DNA of 43,592 nt from Paulinella micropora (GCA_009731375.1 BJOX01000349.1:1-43592), one strand, 5' to 3'; numbered from the stretch's first letter, positions 7,528 through 18,450 are shown. Numbers and translations: made by a program. Notes: generated by a model not told the origin, from the sequence alone.

Positions 7528-10500
7528 CTACCACCAACACTGACCGCGATGTACCAACACTGACCGCGATGACCGCATTACACTGAAACTAAAATCGTGT
7601 GTAGAAAGCGTTGTATTTTGTGAAGTTTGATACGCCAGATACGCTGCAAAAGGCGAAAAGTTGCCTCTGCCGCTCCCACTCGTGTTCCGCCCACGCAGTG
7701 CATTTAGCAATGCAGACTGGTTGCCACCATTGCCACTCAACGCAAGTTCCAACTCGTCAGTTTCTTCTCCGTTCCTAACCCGATGTCTGGCTTCATTGCT
7801 TGATTGATTGCTTGCTTGCGATGGATTGGTGGCTTGCGTGTTGCTTGATTGGTTGCTTGCTTGACCGGTGGCTTGCTTATTGGGCGGCTGACAAGTTGAC
7901 CTCCCGCATTCGCAAGTTTCACCATGCGGGTCACAAACAGTGCACCGGCAGCCCGGGCCGCACTTGCGCTCTCCCTGCTTGCACTCTGGCTCTGGGCTTG
8001 GCTCAACTACCTTAGGCTGCCTAGGACCACCTCGCGTAGACATCTTAATAGGACCAACGTCCTCAGACTCCTCGCGATTGAGCTCAGGCTGACAAGTTGA
8101 CCTCCCGCATTCGCAACCTTCACCATGCGGGTCACAAAGAGGGCACCGGCAGCCTGGGCCGCACTTGCGCTCTTGTTGCTTGCGCTCTGGCTCTGGCTGT
8201 TTGCTTGGCTGAACTACCTTAGGCGGCTTAAGTCCACCTCGCGTAGACTGCTTACGACCTCCTCGCGGAGTCTTATCCCCTGTGACCGACGTGCTAGCGC
8301 TTGCACCCTCAGTATGAGTGTCAGTCAGGCTTTCGTCCTCCTCCTCCTCCTCCTCCTCCTCCAGGCTTGCACCCTCAGTGTCCTTGACAGGCGACGGACT
8401 GCGAGATCTGCAAGGAGACAACTTTGCCCGGCCGCGGCGCGAGGAACGAGACTTGCCAGCTGCTGCCATTTCCTTGCGAGATGCTGGATCAGGAATGTCG
8501 TTTGCACGGCGAAAAGCTTTGCAGGCAAAACAACGGCACTTTAACTTATTGTGATTTACGTTCCCCCCCTTGGCCCGCTTATCACAATGGCCGTCAGTGT
8601 TACTTTTTGGTGGGTTCTTGGTTTCCTTCACGGGCACATCTACCTAACACAGCAAAGCGAATTCTACTTTTCACTCAAGCATAGTGACTGACCCCTTTGC
8701 TGGCCTTAGGTACATCAAACCACTTGAGCTTGCCATCCTGTACAAGCAACATTAAACACATATATAGACACAGACATAACAATATTAGTACCTTGCCGAA
8801 GCCTGCAGGTAATATTTGAGGAATTTTAGCCTTCGGATGCTTGGTCCAATACAGGACCCCGAAGTTTAAATACGGTATAGCCCCCACCTCGATGTTAGTG
8901 AGCGCCTGGGCAATTGGGTAATCGAATCCCTTGCGGACAACAAACGTGACGTTGTCAAAGCCGGCAGGCGCGTGGTTCAACAGACCCCCGGCGTTGTTGG
9001 CTGACTTTTTGCCGGCAATGAGCTGCGATCGCATCTCGCTCGTCACGTACCAGAGCTTGTTGCGGATTTGCATGCAATTGCTGCCAGGATTACTGAGCAC
9101 TGTCTTGAAAGTTTCGGGATCTTCCTCCTTGTCCACACACTTGCCCCAAAATTGTAGAAGTGGAGCTTGGCGCCCATCGAAGTAGTTACCTTCGCGTACT
9201 GCCACATCGCCCAGTTTCCCTGTGTTTTCCGGCTTGATCCAAATTGTAGGTGTTTCCATTCCGCTGATATCATTCTCGTCGCAACCGGAAGTGCGATCGA
9301 GAATTGAAATAGAAAATTTCGATAGCGTACTTACCCTTCTGGGAGTAACACGGCCCGATGTCACTGACGGTAGCGACGTCTTGCTGCAGCAAACAGGAAC
9401 GTATGACTGCATGCGCAAGCACAAAAAGAGAATACATGAGGGACCTTGCATCAGCGGCTTTCGTTTTTTTTGGGCCGGTGGGAGTCGCTGCACCAGTAGC
9501 GGCATCAGTCTTACGAGAAAAGCTGAGAAGGATGCTAGCGGCATCGGCCGCCGTGTCGGTCGTTGCTGGCGGCGTGTTCCTGCTGCATCAAACAGGAACG
9601 TATGACTGCAAGCACAAAAAGATACTACAATCAATGAGGGACCTTGCGTCAGCGGCTGCCAATTTTGTCTTTTGGCCGGTGGGAGTCGCTGCACCAGCCT
9701 TACTAGCAGCATCGGCCGCCGGGTCGGTTGGTGCTGGCGGCGTGTTCCTGCTGCAGCAAACAGGAACGTATGACTGCAAGCACAAAAAGAGACTACAATG
9801 AATGAGGGACCTTGCATCGGCTGCTTCCATTTTTTTTTGGCAGGTGGGAGCCGCTCCAGCCTTACGAGCAGCAGAGGCCGCCGCGTCGGACGATGATGGG
9901 GTAAGCAGCATGCTGCAAACATACATATGACTGCAAGCACGTTTGTAAAATAAATGAAGAACCTTGTAGGTTGGTGCTCAGGCTTCACTGGGGTACAAGT
10001 ACTAGTACCAGAAGTATCAGGTCTCTCGTCCGCCTCCTCTTCTTCTGACTCACTATTTTCGGAACTAGTAGTCTCGTCCGCCTCAGCAGTGGCTTCAGGA
10101 GTGTACAAGTCGTCCGCGTCGAGCCCATCTTCATCCGCTTTGATACGCCTTGCAAGACAATGCATAACCCATGGCATGTACGTGCACGTGGAACTAATTG
10201 CGCATGGCAAAATTAAATGATATCAAGCTGACCGCCAATCATAATGCTCATAAGCGGCATCGGAGTCAAAGTCTAACCGGTGGCTGCCGTTCAAACTATA
10301 CAACAATGAATCATTAATGAGGTTCCAAATAAAAATAAGGTATTAGTTATTACCTCATGCACTCCGAGGTATCATCATCACGCCCGACGGAGCCAAGGGA
10401 ATGCGTTGACACCGAGGAATCGCCGCGCTCGTCCGCGATGACATATTGCTTAATACACGGAATGTCATGGTTTTTCTCCCAATAGGGATACTTGGGCAGC

Positions 10501-12565
10501 CGGGGCCTGTGACCCGACACCAAAGGAGCAATGTACTGCTGCACTATGCACTGCTTTGCCCCCGTTACCATGTCTGCCCTGAGCTTCTCTGTCTCCACCT
10601 TGTTGACAAACAGAAAGTCAACAAACTGCAGCTTAAAGCGACGCTTGACACTCCCATTCACTTCCCGGCCTTTACCATCCACTTCCCTGGCGATTAGAAG
10701 TGAAGCGCCTGTGATCTCGAACTTGTTGATGTTGCCGGGCGCTGGACGCACCAAGACGCCGGGACTAGATATGATATTATATTACTGCTGCCAAACTTGC
10801 GAGAAATTATGATGCCTACCCGACAATGATGATATTTTCGTCGTTGCTGCCGTATAAGCTCACCCACGAACCGACCTAAAACATGTACAATCAAGCAGGC
10901 CAGCAAACATCACCCTCATTCATTTGCGTGCTTACCTCAAACATCGTGTTGGCATCAGGCCAAAACATCGAGTCGACCAAAGCAAAATAAGAGAGGGTCT
11001 CTGCGTCGACTGTTGGCAGGTACACAATCAACATCCTGAACAAAACAATCAAGCAATTTACGGGCAGCTTTAAGAAAAATCAGGTACCCTTGCTGCATGA
11101 GCGCTTTTGTTTCGTTAGTTGCGTCCTTTGGGAACTTATACGTAAGGCAATCGTAAGGTGGCACTAGAATCGACGGCCATTTCGTGTCTTTCCCTGAAAA
11201 GCTGACAGTCGCAAAGAAAACCGAGAGAAGCTGATCGTCGTTCTTCTCTGCAGCTGGCTGCTTGGCTGCACCATCGCCAGCGCCGTCCTTCTCTACAGCT
11301 GGCTGCTTGGCTGCACCATCGCCGGCGCCGTCCTTCTCTACAGCTGGCTGCTTGGCTGCACCATCGCTGGCGCCGTCCTTCTCTACAGTTGGCTGCTTGG
11401 CTGCGCATGCGCCGGCGCCGGCGCCGTCCTTCTCTACAGCTGGCTGCTTGGCTGCGCATGCACCATCGCCGGCGCCGTCCTTCTCTACAGCTGGCTGCTT
11501 CGCTGCACCATCGCCGGCGCCGTCCTTCTTTACAGCTGGCTGCTTGGCTGCGCATGCACCATCGCCGGCGCCGTCCTTCTCTACAGCTGGCTGCTTCGCT
11601 GCACCATCGCCGGCGCCGTCCTTCTTTACAGCTGGCTGCTTGGCTGCACCATCGCCGGCGCCTGCCTTCTCTGGCTGAATGTCTGCACCATTAGCCGGTA
11701 CCACGCCTTGTACGCTGTTCCTAGTATGCTCGCAAAGTCTGGCGAGCGATGCTAGCTGTTGTTGCACTTGCCTGCTCTGTTGCGTGGGCGATCTCTGCTG
11801 CTGCACGTGAAGTGATGCAGCATATTCGCTACTAGGCACAAAAACAAAACATATTCATTGTATGTAAGCAAGCAGACTACTTGACCCCTCTTGCGTGCCG
11901 CTTGCTAGCGCTCCAGCGGCCTCAAACAAACAGAGCAAATGTATTACTTGAGCAATGCAAGTAACTCATACTATACCGTTGCAGCAGAGGCAGCAGCGGA
12001 AGATTGCGAAGACTGAAGCTTAGCTTGAGACGCAGCAAGCAAGCGGCCTCCAGCAGTTAGTTTCTTCTTGTTAGCTGGCTTGACAGTTTCACTCTTCTTA
12101 TTAGGTGCCTTGGCAGCCGGCTGATTGGCCTCACACAAACAGAGCAAATGTAATACTAGATCAATGCAAGTAAATAATCAGATTACCTCTTGAGAAGGGG
12201 TAGCAGCGGAATGAGCAACATTTGGTTTCCTCTTCTTATTATGTGCTTTGGCATCCGGGTGATTAGCCTCAAAAAAACAGAGCAAATGTAATACTAGATC
12301 AATACAAGTGAATAATCAGACTAGCAGCGGAAGGGGCAGCGGCAATCTTAGTTGCCTTCTTGGCAGCCTGAAACAAACAGAACAAATGTAAGCAAGCAAT
12401 CAAGCAAGCAAGCAAACAAGCAAACAAGCAAGCAAGCAAGCAAGACAAGCAAGACAAGCAAGCAAGCAAGCAACACAAGCAACACAAGCAAGCAAGCAAG
12501 CAAACAAACAAACAAGCAAGCAAACAAGAAAGCAAACAAGAAAGCAACACAAGCAACACAAGCAA

Positions 12566-12611
<46 letters not shown>

Positions 12612-12668
12612 ACAAGCAAGACAAGCAAGACAAGCAAGACAAGCAAGCAAGTAAGCAAGACAAGCAAG

Positions 12669-12708
<40 letters not shown>

Positions 12709-13050
12709 CACAAGCAACACAAGCAACACAAGCAAGCAAGAGAGCAAGCAAGCAAGCAAGCAAGCATTCAAGCATTCAAGCAAGCAAGCAAGCAAGCAAC
12801 GCAAGCAAGCAAGCAAGCAAGCAACACAAGCAACACAAGCAACACAAGCAACACAAGCAACACAAGCAACACAAGCAACACAAGCAAGCAAGCAAGCAAC
12901 ACAAGCAACACAACCAAGCAAGCAAGCAAGCAAGCAAGAGCAAGCAAGAGCAAGCAAGAGAGCAAGCAAGAGAGCAAGCAAGAGAGCAAGCAAGCAAGAC
13001 AAGCAAGCAAGCAAGCAAGCAAGACAAGCAAGACTAGCAAGACTAGCAAG

Positions 13051-13090
<40 letters not shown>

Positions 13091-13165
13091 CACAAGCAAC
13101 ACAAGCAAGCAAGCAAGCAACCAAGCAAGAGAGCAAGCAAGCAAGCAAGCAAGAGCAAGCAAGAG

Positions 13166-13202
<37 letters not shown>

Positions 13203-13629
13203 TCAAGCAAGCAAGCAAGCAAGCATTCAAGCAAGCAAGCATTCAAGCAAGCAAGCAAGCAAGCTACCACTGCAGATGGAGCAGGCCTTTTTCTGCCACT
13301 CTTCCTACTACCCTGCTCTTGACTTGCCTCCTTGCTCGCATTAAAGAGGCCTTCCTCCTTTCTTTCGAATCTCTGATTTTCCCGACATTGGCCCTTTCTA
13401 CATACTTGTAGACGAAGTTGTCACTCAAGAATGACCACGTATCCTCATTATGTGGCAGATTCCAATAGCACCGCGACACATCAGGGGGAATATCCAGGCT
13501 CGCAAACGGTTGCCACTCGTCACTGCTGTTAACCAGCAGAAAGCCCTTGACAACTCCATCAGACTTGTCCACTCGAATCTTTTGGATGGAGGCAACTCGA
13601 ATTTTATTTTTGCTACTTGAAGCTTCCAT
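7528..13629 (-). CDS. Accessory gene of the transposon, about 20 exons, about 1,400 residues
   Basis: The start ATG ends at 13629 (MEASSSKNKIRVASIQKI). Exons read by phase and splice sites: 13629-13268 (with an unexplained frame change near 13390), 12367-12322, 12267-12187, 12129-11977, 11920-11886, 11831-11088, 11035-10936, 10875-10820, 10764-10354, 10295-10233, 10148-9963, 9912-9811, 9750-9643, 9582-9445, 9383-9335, 9274-8792, 8737-8693, 8643-7528. The order is: a unique N-terminus, Ala/Lys-rich linkers, a 15-17-residue repeat (DGAGDGAAKQPAVEK), a globular part (VGSWVSLYGSNDENIIIV and onward), an acidic tail, Ala/Pro linkers, a second globular part (METPTIWIKPEN, FWGKCVDKEEDP), then a Cys-rich C-terminus. 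That end has KCRCFACKAF and two copies of KCGPGCRC-x3-CDPHG-x2-CECG-x3-C, which suggests zinc binding. No known family is recognised. The 12322 donor and the first exon's frame change are weak points. It may act with the transposase. Confidence 0.7.
9384..9962 (-). repeat. Amplified exon-intron units (four similar introns)
   Basis: Introns 9384-9444, 9583-9642, 9751-9810 and 9913-9962 share most of their sequence. The first three begin GTCCCTCAT and the fourth GTTCTTCAT; all carry TGCTTGCAGTCATA in the middle and end GTTTGC/ATGCAG or GTATGTTTGCAG. The exons between them (138, 108 and 102 bp) share TGCAGC-AGGAACACGCCGCC and a tail ending in GCAAG, coding Ala/Pro/Thr-rich linkers. All joins are phase 2. 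Confidence 0.75.
11244..11672 (-). repeat. 45-51-bp coding minisatellite (about nine units)
   Basis: The units encode DGAGDGAAKQPAVEK (15 residues) or DGAGDGACAAKQPAVEK (17 residues), in one frame throughout. They form a flexible Ala/Gly/Lys/Glu segment within the 744-bp exon 11831-11088. Lengths are whole codons, so array changes keep the frame. Confidence 0.85.
11921..12321 (-). repeat. Amplified short introns with GAG acceptors
   Basis: Introns 11921-11976, 12130-12186 and 12268-12321 (54-57 bp) are near copies. They share CTTGCATTGATCTAGTATTA and ACATTTGCTCTGTTTGTGTGAG-type 3' ends. The 3' end of the 900-bp intron 12368-13267 is a fourth copy ending in TTTCAG. Exons 12267-12187 and the first part of 12129-11977 are also related (ANHPDAKAHNKK versus ANQPAAKAPNKK). 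Confidence 0.75.
12368..13267 (-). repeat. (CTTG)n microsatellite-filled intron
   Basis: About 870 bp of (CAAG)n on the + strand with interspersed CAACA, GACAA, GAGAG and CATTC variants. It lies between a donor GTAGCT (plus-strand 13262-13267) and an acceptor TTTCAG. Its long open frames (poly Ala-Cys-Leu-Leu) are repeat translation. It has grown inside one intron of the accessory gene. Confidence 0.85.
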
Positions 13630-13989
13630 AACGTTGCGATCCTACGGACGACAACCGACTGATTCAAGCGAGCACTTTCAAATGTGAGGGAAATGCCTAT
13701 TTGTACCGGTGGATGCAAATATTTTCCCCATATCGTTAACGTGCGTGGTGCGACTCTCATTGTCATTCTTGGTTGTTTTAGACTTATCTAGTGGTAAACA
13801 GCAAAGCCTGCGCCTCTGGCGCAAGGCACCGCAAGGTACTAGTGTTTGACTTATTATTTATGTCACTTAATTGTTGTTTTCGTGTTTTTTTAAGGTGCCA
13901 CTGCGTGTACGCTCCCAACGGAGTGCAATGGTATTCCAAAATGGCTTTGTATGTGACACAACACTGTTGATTTGTGCTAGATTTGAGGT
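13630..13989. promoter_or_regulatory. Divergent promoter region between the two transposon genes
   Basis: A 360-bp gap separates the two start codons, which face away from each other, so both promoters must lie here or in nearby untranslated exons. Around 13934-13990 the sequence could hold a short upstream exon of the + gene (a GTATGT donor and TTTGAG acceptor are both possible). The 5' end of that gene is therefore uncertain. Confidence 0.45.
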
Positions 13990-16900
13990 ATGTCTTGGCT
14001 TCTCAAAGCATACACGCAACCTGAGCGTCAGAGTGAGGTAATACGCAAAGATGATGACGGCTCCTTGCTTTCTGCTGCTTTGCCCAGCAATTCCTCGCTA
14101 AACGTGATTTCACTTTCCGGCCAGGCAGCTGGGAAGCAGGAGGAACGCCAGACAATCTCTAATAATGATTTTCTATCCAAGAAACGGTCTTCTAGCTTGT
14201 TTACTAGCTCTTCGGATGCTCAAAGCGAGCCAGCCAACAAACGAAATTCAGTTTCGCGTGTCGGTAGCGGCAATTCCTCACTAAACGTGATTTTACTTTC
14301 CGGCCAGCCATCTGGGAAGCAGGAGGAACGCCAGAAAACCTCTGACCATGATTTTCTATCCAAAAAACGGTCTTCTAGCATGCTTACTAGCTCTTCGGAT
14401 GATCAAAGCGAGCCAGCCAACAAACGAAATTCAGTTTCGCGTGTCGGTAGCGGCCGCGCCCGTCTGGACGAGACTCAGCTCAGCCCTAGACACCGAAAGC
14501 GACTAGAAAAAGGCCGAAGATGGCAGGAAAGACAACGGACAGCCCGCAAAGTAGCCGACGACTACCCTGATGACAAAGCGTTGCAGGAAATGCTCATGTC
14601 AGGTGAGGGGGAGAGGATGTTTCCTGAAACCAGCGCACTTCTGCGCCGCAACAAGGCAGAGGCTGCAGCCGCTAACGCTGTCAAGAGTGTTTTGGAAAGC
14701 ATGCCAGCTAGAGCAGCGCACAAGCAGAAAATGGTTGGAAGAATGAGGGGACTCATGACTTCTCAAGAGTGGAACGATTTCAGAGTTTCTATCAACAACA
14801 AGTACGCTGCGAAAGCTGCACGTGTAGAAAGGCAGCTAGAGGAGCGTGCAGCAAAAGGCGAGGCTGTGCCTGTAGATGTTTTCAATCAAAAGCGAGCTGC
14901 CGAGGAACAACGCGAAGGAATTTCAGTTTTAGAAAAAAGCATCACCAAGAAAGTAGTTTTAGAGGCGATGGGCCATAAGTCCGGTCGTGAGACTCTTTAC
15001 TGGTACGGTAACCTAGATAGTTTTCACCATAACTACACAGATACGCTTTTCAAGACTATCTTCAAGCAAATGGTGCTAAGTGCTGGTAGTGTAGAGGCCC
15101 TTGTGGTTGAGTTGAAGGCGACGAAGTGGGGTTCGGCGAATGCGGAGCGTATACATGCGGAGGTATGTGTGGCCGGGAATGTCGTCATTTTTACCAACCA
15201 CGAACTCGAAAAACCTTCAACAAAATTCTGGCCGATCAGAAAGTCTCGTTCATGTGCATTACCAAGACAGTACCGTGCAAGTGGCATGACAATTACGACA
15301 AATGGTGCGCTGAGTTAAAACAAGAAGAGGCTAAGACCGGAGCTGCCCGCAAGCCCAAGAAGATTCTCCAACTCAAGCAGAACAAGAACAAGTGTGAGAT
15401 TCATTTCCGACAGTATGAAACGCAACGTAGGTAATTATCTGATGATAATAATTATGATGATATTCATGATTGCATATTGGCATGCCTTCTTCTGTCAGTA
15501 CCACGCACCACTGCCTGCCGGCACTTTTGCTCAAGTCTGCTGTCTGTTTGCGCTCGCCCGTCCAGTCTATGGCCTTGAGTGGCATCTAATAGTCGGATTA
15601 GGTGTAAAACAAACTTCCGGTGAGGTTAGTTATGTCAAAGAGCGTCATTCTGATTTATGCTGTGGCTTCATGCTTGTACTTTTGCCTGCCTAGCACTGCT
15701 GCTTTTTCTCAAGTCTGCTGCTTGTTTGCTCGCGCCCGCCCTGTCTGTGGCCTTGAGTGGCATCTAATAGTCGGATTAGGTGTGAAACAAACTTCCGGTG
15801 AGGTTAGTTATGTCAAAGAGCGTCATTCTGATTTATGCTGTGGCTTCATGCTTATATTTTTGCTGTTAGCTTTGTGCAGGCTCGCATTGATGGTTTGGAT
15901 GCAGGGAGTGGCCAGTGAGTCATTTATCAAGACTACCTTGCCTGGTATTCCGAAAATGGTACAAAGATCAACGATCTCCTTTTTACTCTTGTTCAACGCG
16001 ACTTGCATGGCCAGCTGAAGTATGAATACCTTCATAACTTCATGTTGTGCGAGCATTCAGAGGCAACCACGCGTTACACCTGGGCTTATCACTTCCGCAG
16101 CAAGAAGGATGGGGGGAGTGGTGAACTCTCTTCGCTGCCAGGTCCTGGCGTACGAACTGGTGATGGCGGCGGTGATTTTACCAGTAGAGCCTTTATTTAT
16201 TCAGAGTCGTGCTATCATAGCCTTTATGGTGTGGATGTGGAGGCGCATGTGCTCTGTCCAAATCACGCGTGGAATCCATGTGATGGAGCTAAGAGAAACC
16301 TGACTAGGGTTTTCACTAAAGATCAGGTTGAGCAAGGCCGCGGGTTTTCTCTGGTTTCAGACTGGGAGTCTGCTTCTAACGCCGGATATTCAAATGTTCG
16401 TTTATATGGGCATGAGATGGATGTAATAATGGCTTGGGCGGACAAGAACCAGATCAAGCTTCGCGGAATCAGTGGCTGGCAGTTTCCCTCGTTGCGCTCC
16501 TTCAAGTATTCTCAGGACACCGACGCTGGCAGGGTCTTTAGTTTGCCGGGTGTAGCATATGGAGCTTACACCAGCGATGTGCGTGATGCACAGCGCGTGG
16601 TACTGGATATGCGGCATGACGATGTTGCGGGTCTGCGGTGTGAGTTTTGCACACAGGCCACCAAGTCACCGCAGCCTGCCCATGGAAAGGGGAAAACGTG
16701 CCCAAACCGCAGGGGCGGGGTTACGGGCGTGGAGTCAGGGTTTGTGTTGGAGCAGTCCGATGCAACAGCAGGGATGGAAAGGGAAGAGAAGATTAAGTAC
16801 TTTCGCAATTTGAAGGCCAAGCAAAGAGTTAAGAAGAAGCGTGCCAAAGGCAAATATAGTAGCGTGCCCAAGGCACAGTGCGTTACATTGCTTGAGGCTA

Positions 16901-17424
16901 TGGGTTTGCCCACAGAAGGTAAAGTGGCGGAGTTGCGAGCGCGTCTAGATGAAGCAACGAGCCACGATGAGCCAAAGGCTAAGGGCCGCAAGGGAGGTAA
17001 GCGTGGAAGGGGAAAAGGTGAGAAGGATATCGATGCTAGCCCACCAGCAGTCAAGAAGCGCAAAACCGGTTCCGAAGGTAAAGATTGTTATGCATCGATG
17101 CAACTGCTTTGAAATTGTTTTGGGTTGTTTGTGCCTTGTTTGTGAGGTTCCCGTCGCAAGCGTGGCGAAGGCACTGACACTGTCGCGAAAGAACGCAGGC
17201 AGGTACAGGCTAGAGGTAAGCGTGTTGACTATTCAGGGATGGACGAAGATGGCGAGGAGGAAGAGAAAGCAAGCGCAGGCGAGTGGGAATGCGACATTTG
17301 CGGTGTACGTAATAGAAAGCGTTTGTATTTTGTCGGTTGCGAAGATTGCGGAGCTGTACCTGAAAATGACGATCGCGATGCAAGCGATGAGGAAGGAGAT
17401 GAAGACGAAGATAATGGCGAATGA
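13990..17424 (+). CDS. Putative transposase with SAP-like domain and C-terminal Cys motif
   Basis: Exons: 13990-15162; 15240 to about 15430; about 15880-17077; 17147-17424. The first intron (15163-15239) has GTATGT and CAG, and the last (17078-17146) GTAAAG and GAG; both keep frame. The joining of exons 2 and 3 is uncertain. The N-terminus has a 61-codon tandem duplication, then a basic region. The middle has FHHNYTDTLFK, DYLAWYSENG and NHAWNPCDGAKRNLTR; the last resembles the HGKG-x-CDG-GG-x-K/R motif of several eukaryotic DDE-type transposases. A SAP-like segment (VPKAQCVTLLEAMGLPTEGK) lies at about 16868-16960, followed by a basic linker, CDIC and CEDC (zinc-binding type) and an acidic tail. 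A TGA at 15916-15918 interrupts the third exon's frame if it begins at 15880. Role inferred from motifs and position between inverted repeats. Confidence 0.6.
14089..14454 (+). repeat. 183-bp tandem duplication in the transposase N-terminus
   Basis: The two units (14089-14271 and 14272-14454) are 61 codons each (start NSSLNVI-x-LSGQ, end VSRVGSG) and are about 90% identical at protein level. The segment is Ser/Lys/Arg-rich and probably disordered. Confidence 0.9.
15531..15858 (+). repeat. 178-bp tandem duplication inside a transposase intron
   Basis: 15531-15680 and 15709-15858 are near copies (TCAAGTCTGCTG through GGCTTCATGCTT). They lie between the end of exon 2 and the acceptor at about 15879. 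Their mutual frames are not convincing as protein, so I read this as intron. Confidence 0.8.
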
Positions 17425-17567
17425 ATTCGCCTGGCAGTGCTTCGTGCGCTGTTTGTTGTAGCTTAGGATTACCTTCTTGGCTGCCGCTTACCCCCCCCCC
17501 CCTTTCGCTGCCTAATTTAGCCATTCAATGATGTTTCTCCTGCCTAGGCCTCCGCAAAAAACAACAC

Positions 17568-17601
<34 letters not shown>

Positions 17602-18189
17602 CGCAAATGATCTGCGCAATTTAATTTTACTCAGATCATCTGCAGGGATTGAGTCCCCCCCAAATTTTGTCGCGATCGCCTGTTCATTGTGGCCGTAGAG
17701 AACGAACTTACTTCATATTTAATGTACGTTACTTTGTATTTGATGTAAGTTCGTTTTTTATGCCCATTTTAAGCCAACTAGCGCGAGTTAAATGCACTCA
17801 GATCATCTACTAGGATTGCCAGGCAATGACGCCCCCACCCCCCCTCCCTTGTACTAATACTACAATACTATTATATGAACGTGATTCCTCATAAATTTAT
17901 ATAATGTACTAAAAGCATGTTTTATATAAATTCAAACTATTTAAACGCAGTGATGACTGTATTTAGCGATCGCTGCATGATTAGCGTCATGCAAATTTAG
18001 CTTACTTAGCCGGTTTAGCGTACATATACTAGGCTGATCCGCTGTCAAGTAAAAAAAAAATTTAATACTAAAAGTGATTATTAATATGTTTTATCTCAAT
18101 TCAAACGTTTTACACGCAATAATCAATAGATTTAATGATATTTAAACAGGTTTGCAAAAAATATATATGGTCTAATTGGTATGAGACCG
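17425..18189. other. Right subterminal region of the transposon
   Basis: Noncoding. It holds a 29-A run (17568-17596), a direct repeat of ACTCAGATCATCT-x-AGGATTG (17629-17650 and 17796-17816), and an inverted repeat AACGAACTTAC/GTAAGTTCGTT (17701-17711 and 17745-17755). These may be 3' untranslated sequence and transposase-binding sites. Confidence 0.5.
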
Positions 18190-18214
18190 GATCCTTATTA
18201 TTTACCACTTCGTC
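18190..18214 (-). repeat. Right terminal inverted repeat of the transposon
   Basis: 25-bp perfect inverted match to 7158-7182, directly followed by (AT)n. Confidence 0.9.
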
Positions 18215-18232
18215 ATATATATATATATATAT

Positions 18233-18285
<53 letters not shown>

Positions 18286-18286
18286 T

Positions 18287-18332
<46 letters not shown>

Positions 18333-18365
18333 AAAAAAGGTCTATCTATCTATCTATCTCGCTCT

Positions 18366-18450
<85 letters not shown>

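Larger units (their letters stand above)
7158..18214. mobile_element. 11-kb two-gene DNA transposon with 25-bp terminal inverted repeats
   Basis: The left end 7158-7182 (GACGAAGTGGTAAATAATAA then GGATC) is repeated in perfect inverted form at 18190-18214. Both ends are flanked by (TA)n, so insertion into a TA-rich target is likely but the target duplication cannot be read. A perfect 26-bp palindrome at 7188-7213 follows the left repeat, and a related imperfect one (GGTCTAATTGGTATGAGACC) is at 18169-18188. Inside are two divergent genes: a - strand multi-exon gene (13629-7528) and a + strand putative transposase (13990-17424). Subterminal repeats lie at 17629-17816. I do not recognise the terminal sequence as belonging to a named superfamily. 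Confidence 0.85.

Noticed and set aside
7327-7563. Forward 78-codon frame at the left end of the transposon
   Set aside because: Overlaps the 3' end of the accessory gene and lacks recognisable features; likely chance.
8125-8544. Forward Leu/Ala-rich frames opposite the Cys-rich exon
   Set aside because: Shadow of the - strand exon 8643-7528, whose Cys motifs and splice phases are convincing.
11262-11694. Forward Ser/Pro/Ala repeat protein
   Set aside because: Antisense of the coding minisatellite in the - strand gene.
12299-13270. Open frames of Ala-Cys-Leu-Leu repeats on the - strand
   Set aside because: Translation of (CTTG)n within an intron; no codon bias or unique sequence.
13425-13766. 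Alternative - strand frame of 113 codons at the 5' end of the accessory gene
   Set aside because: The overlapping frame from 13629 is more protein-like and better placed; the other is probably its shadow.
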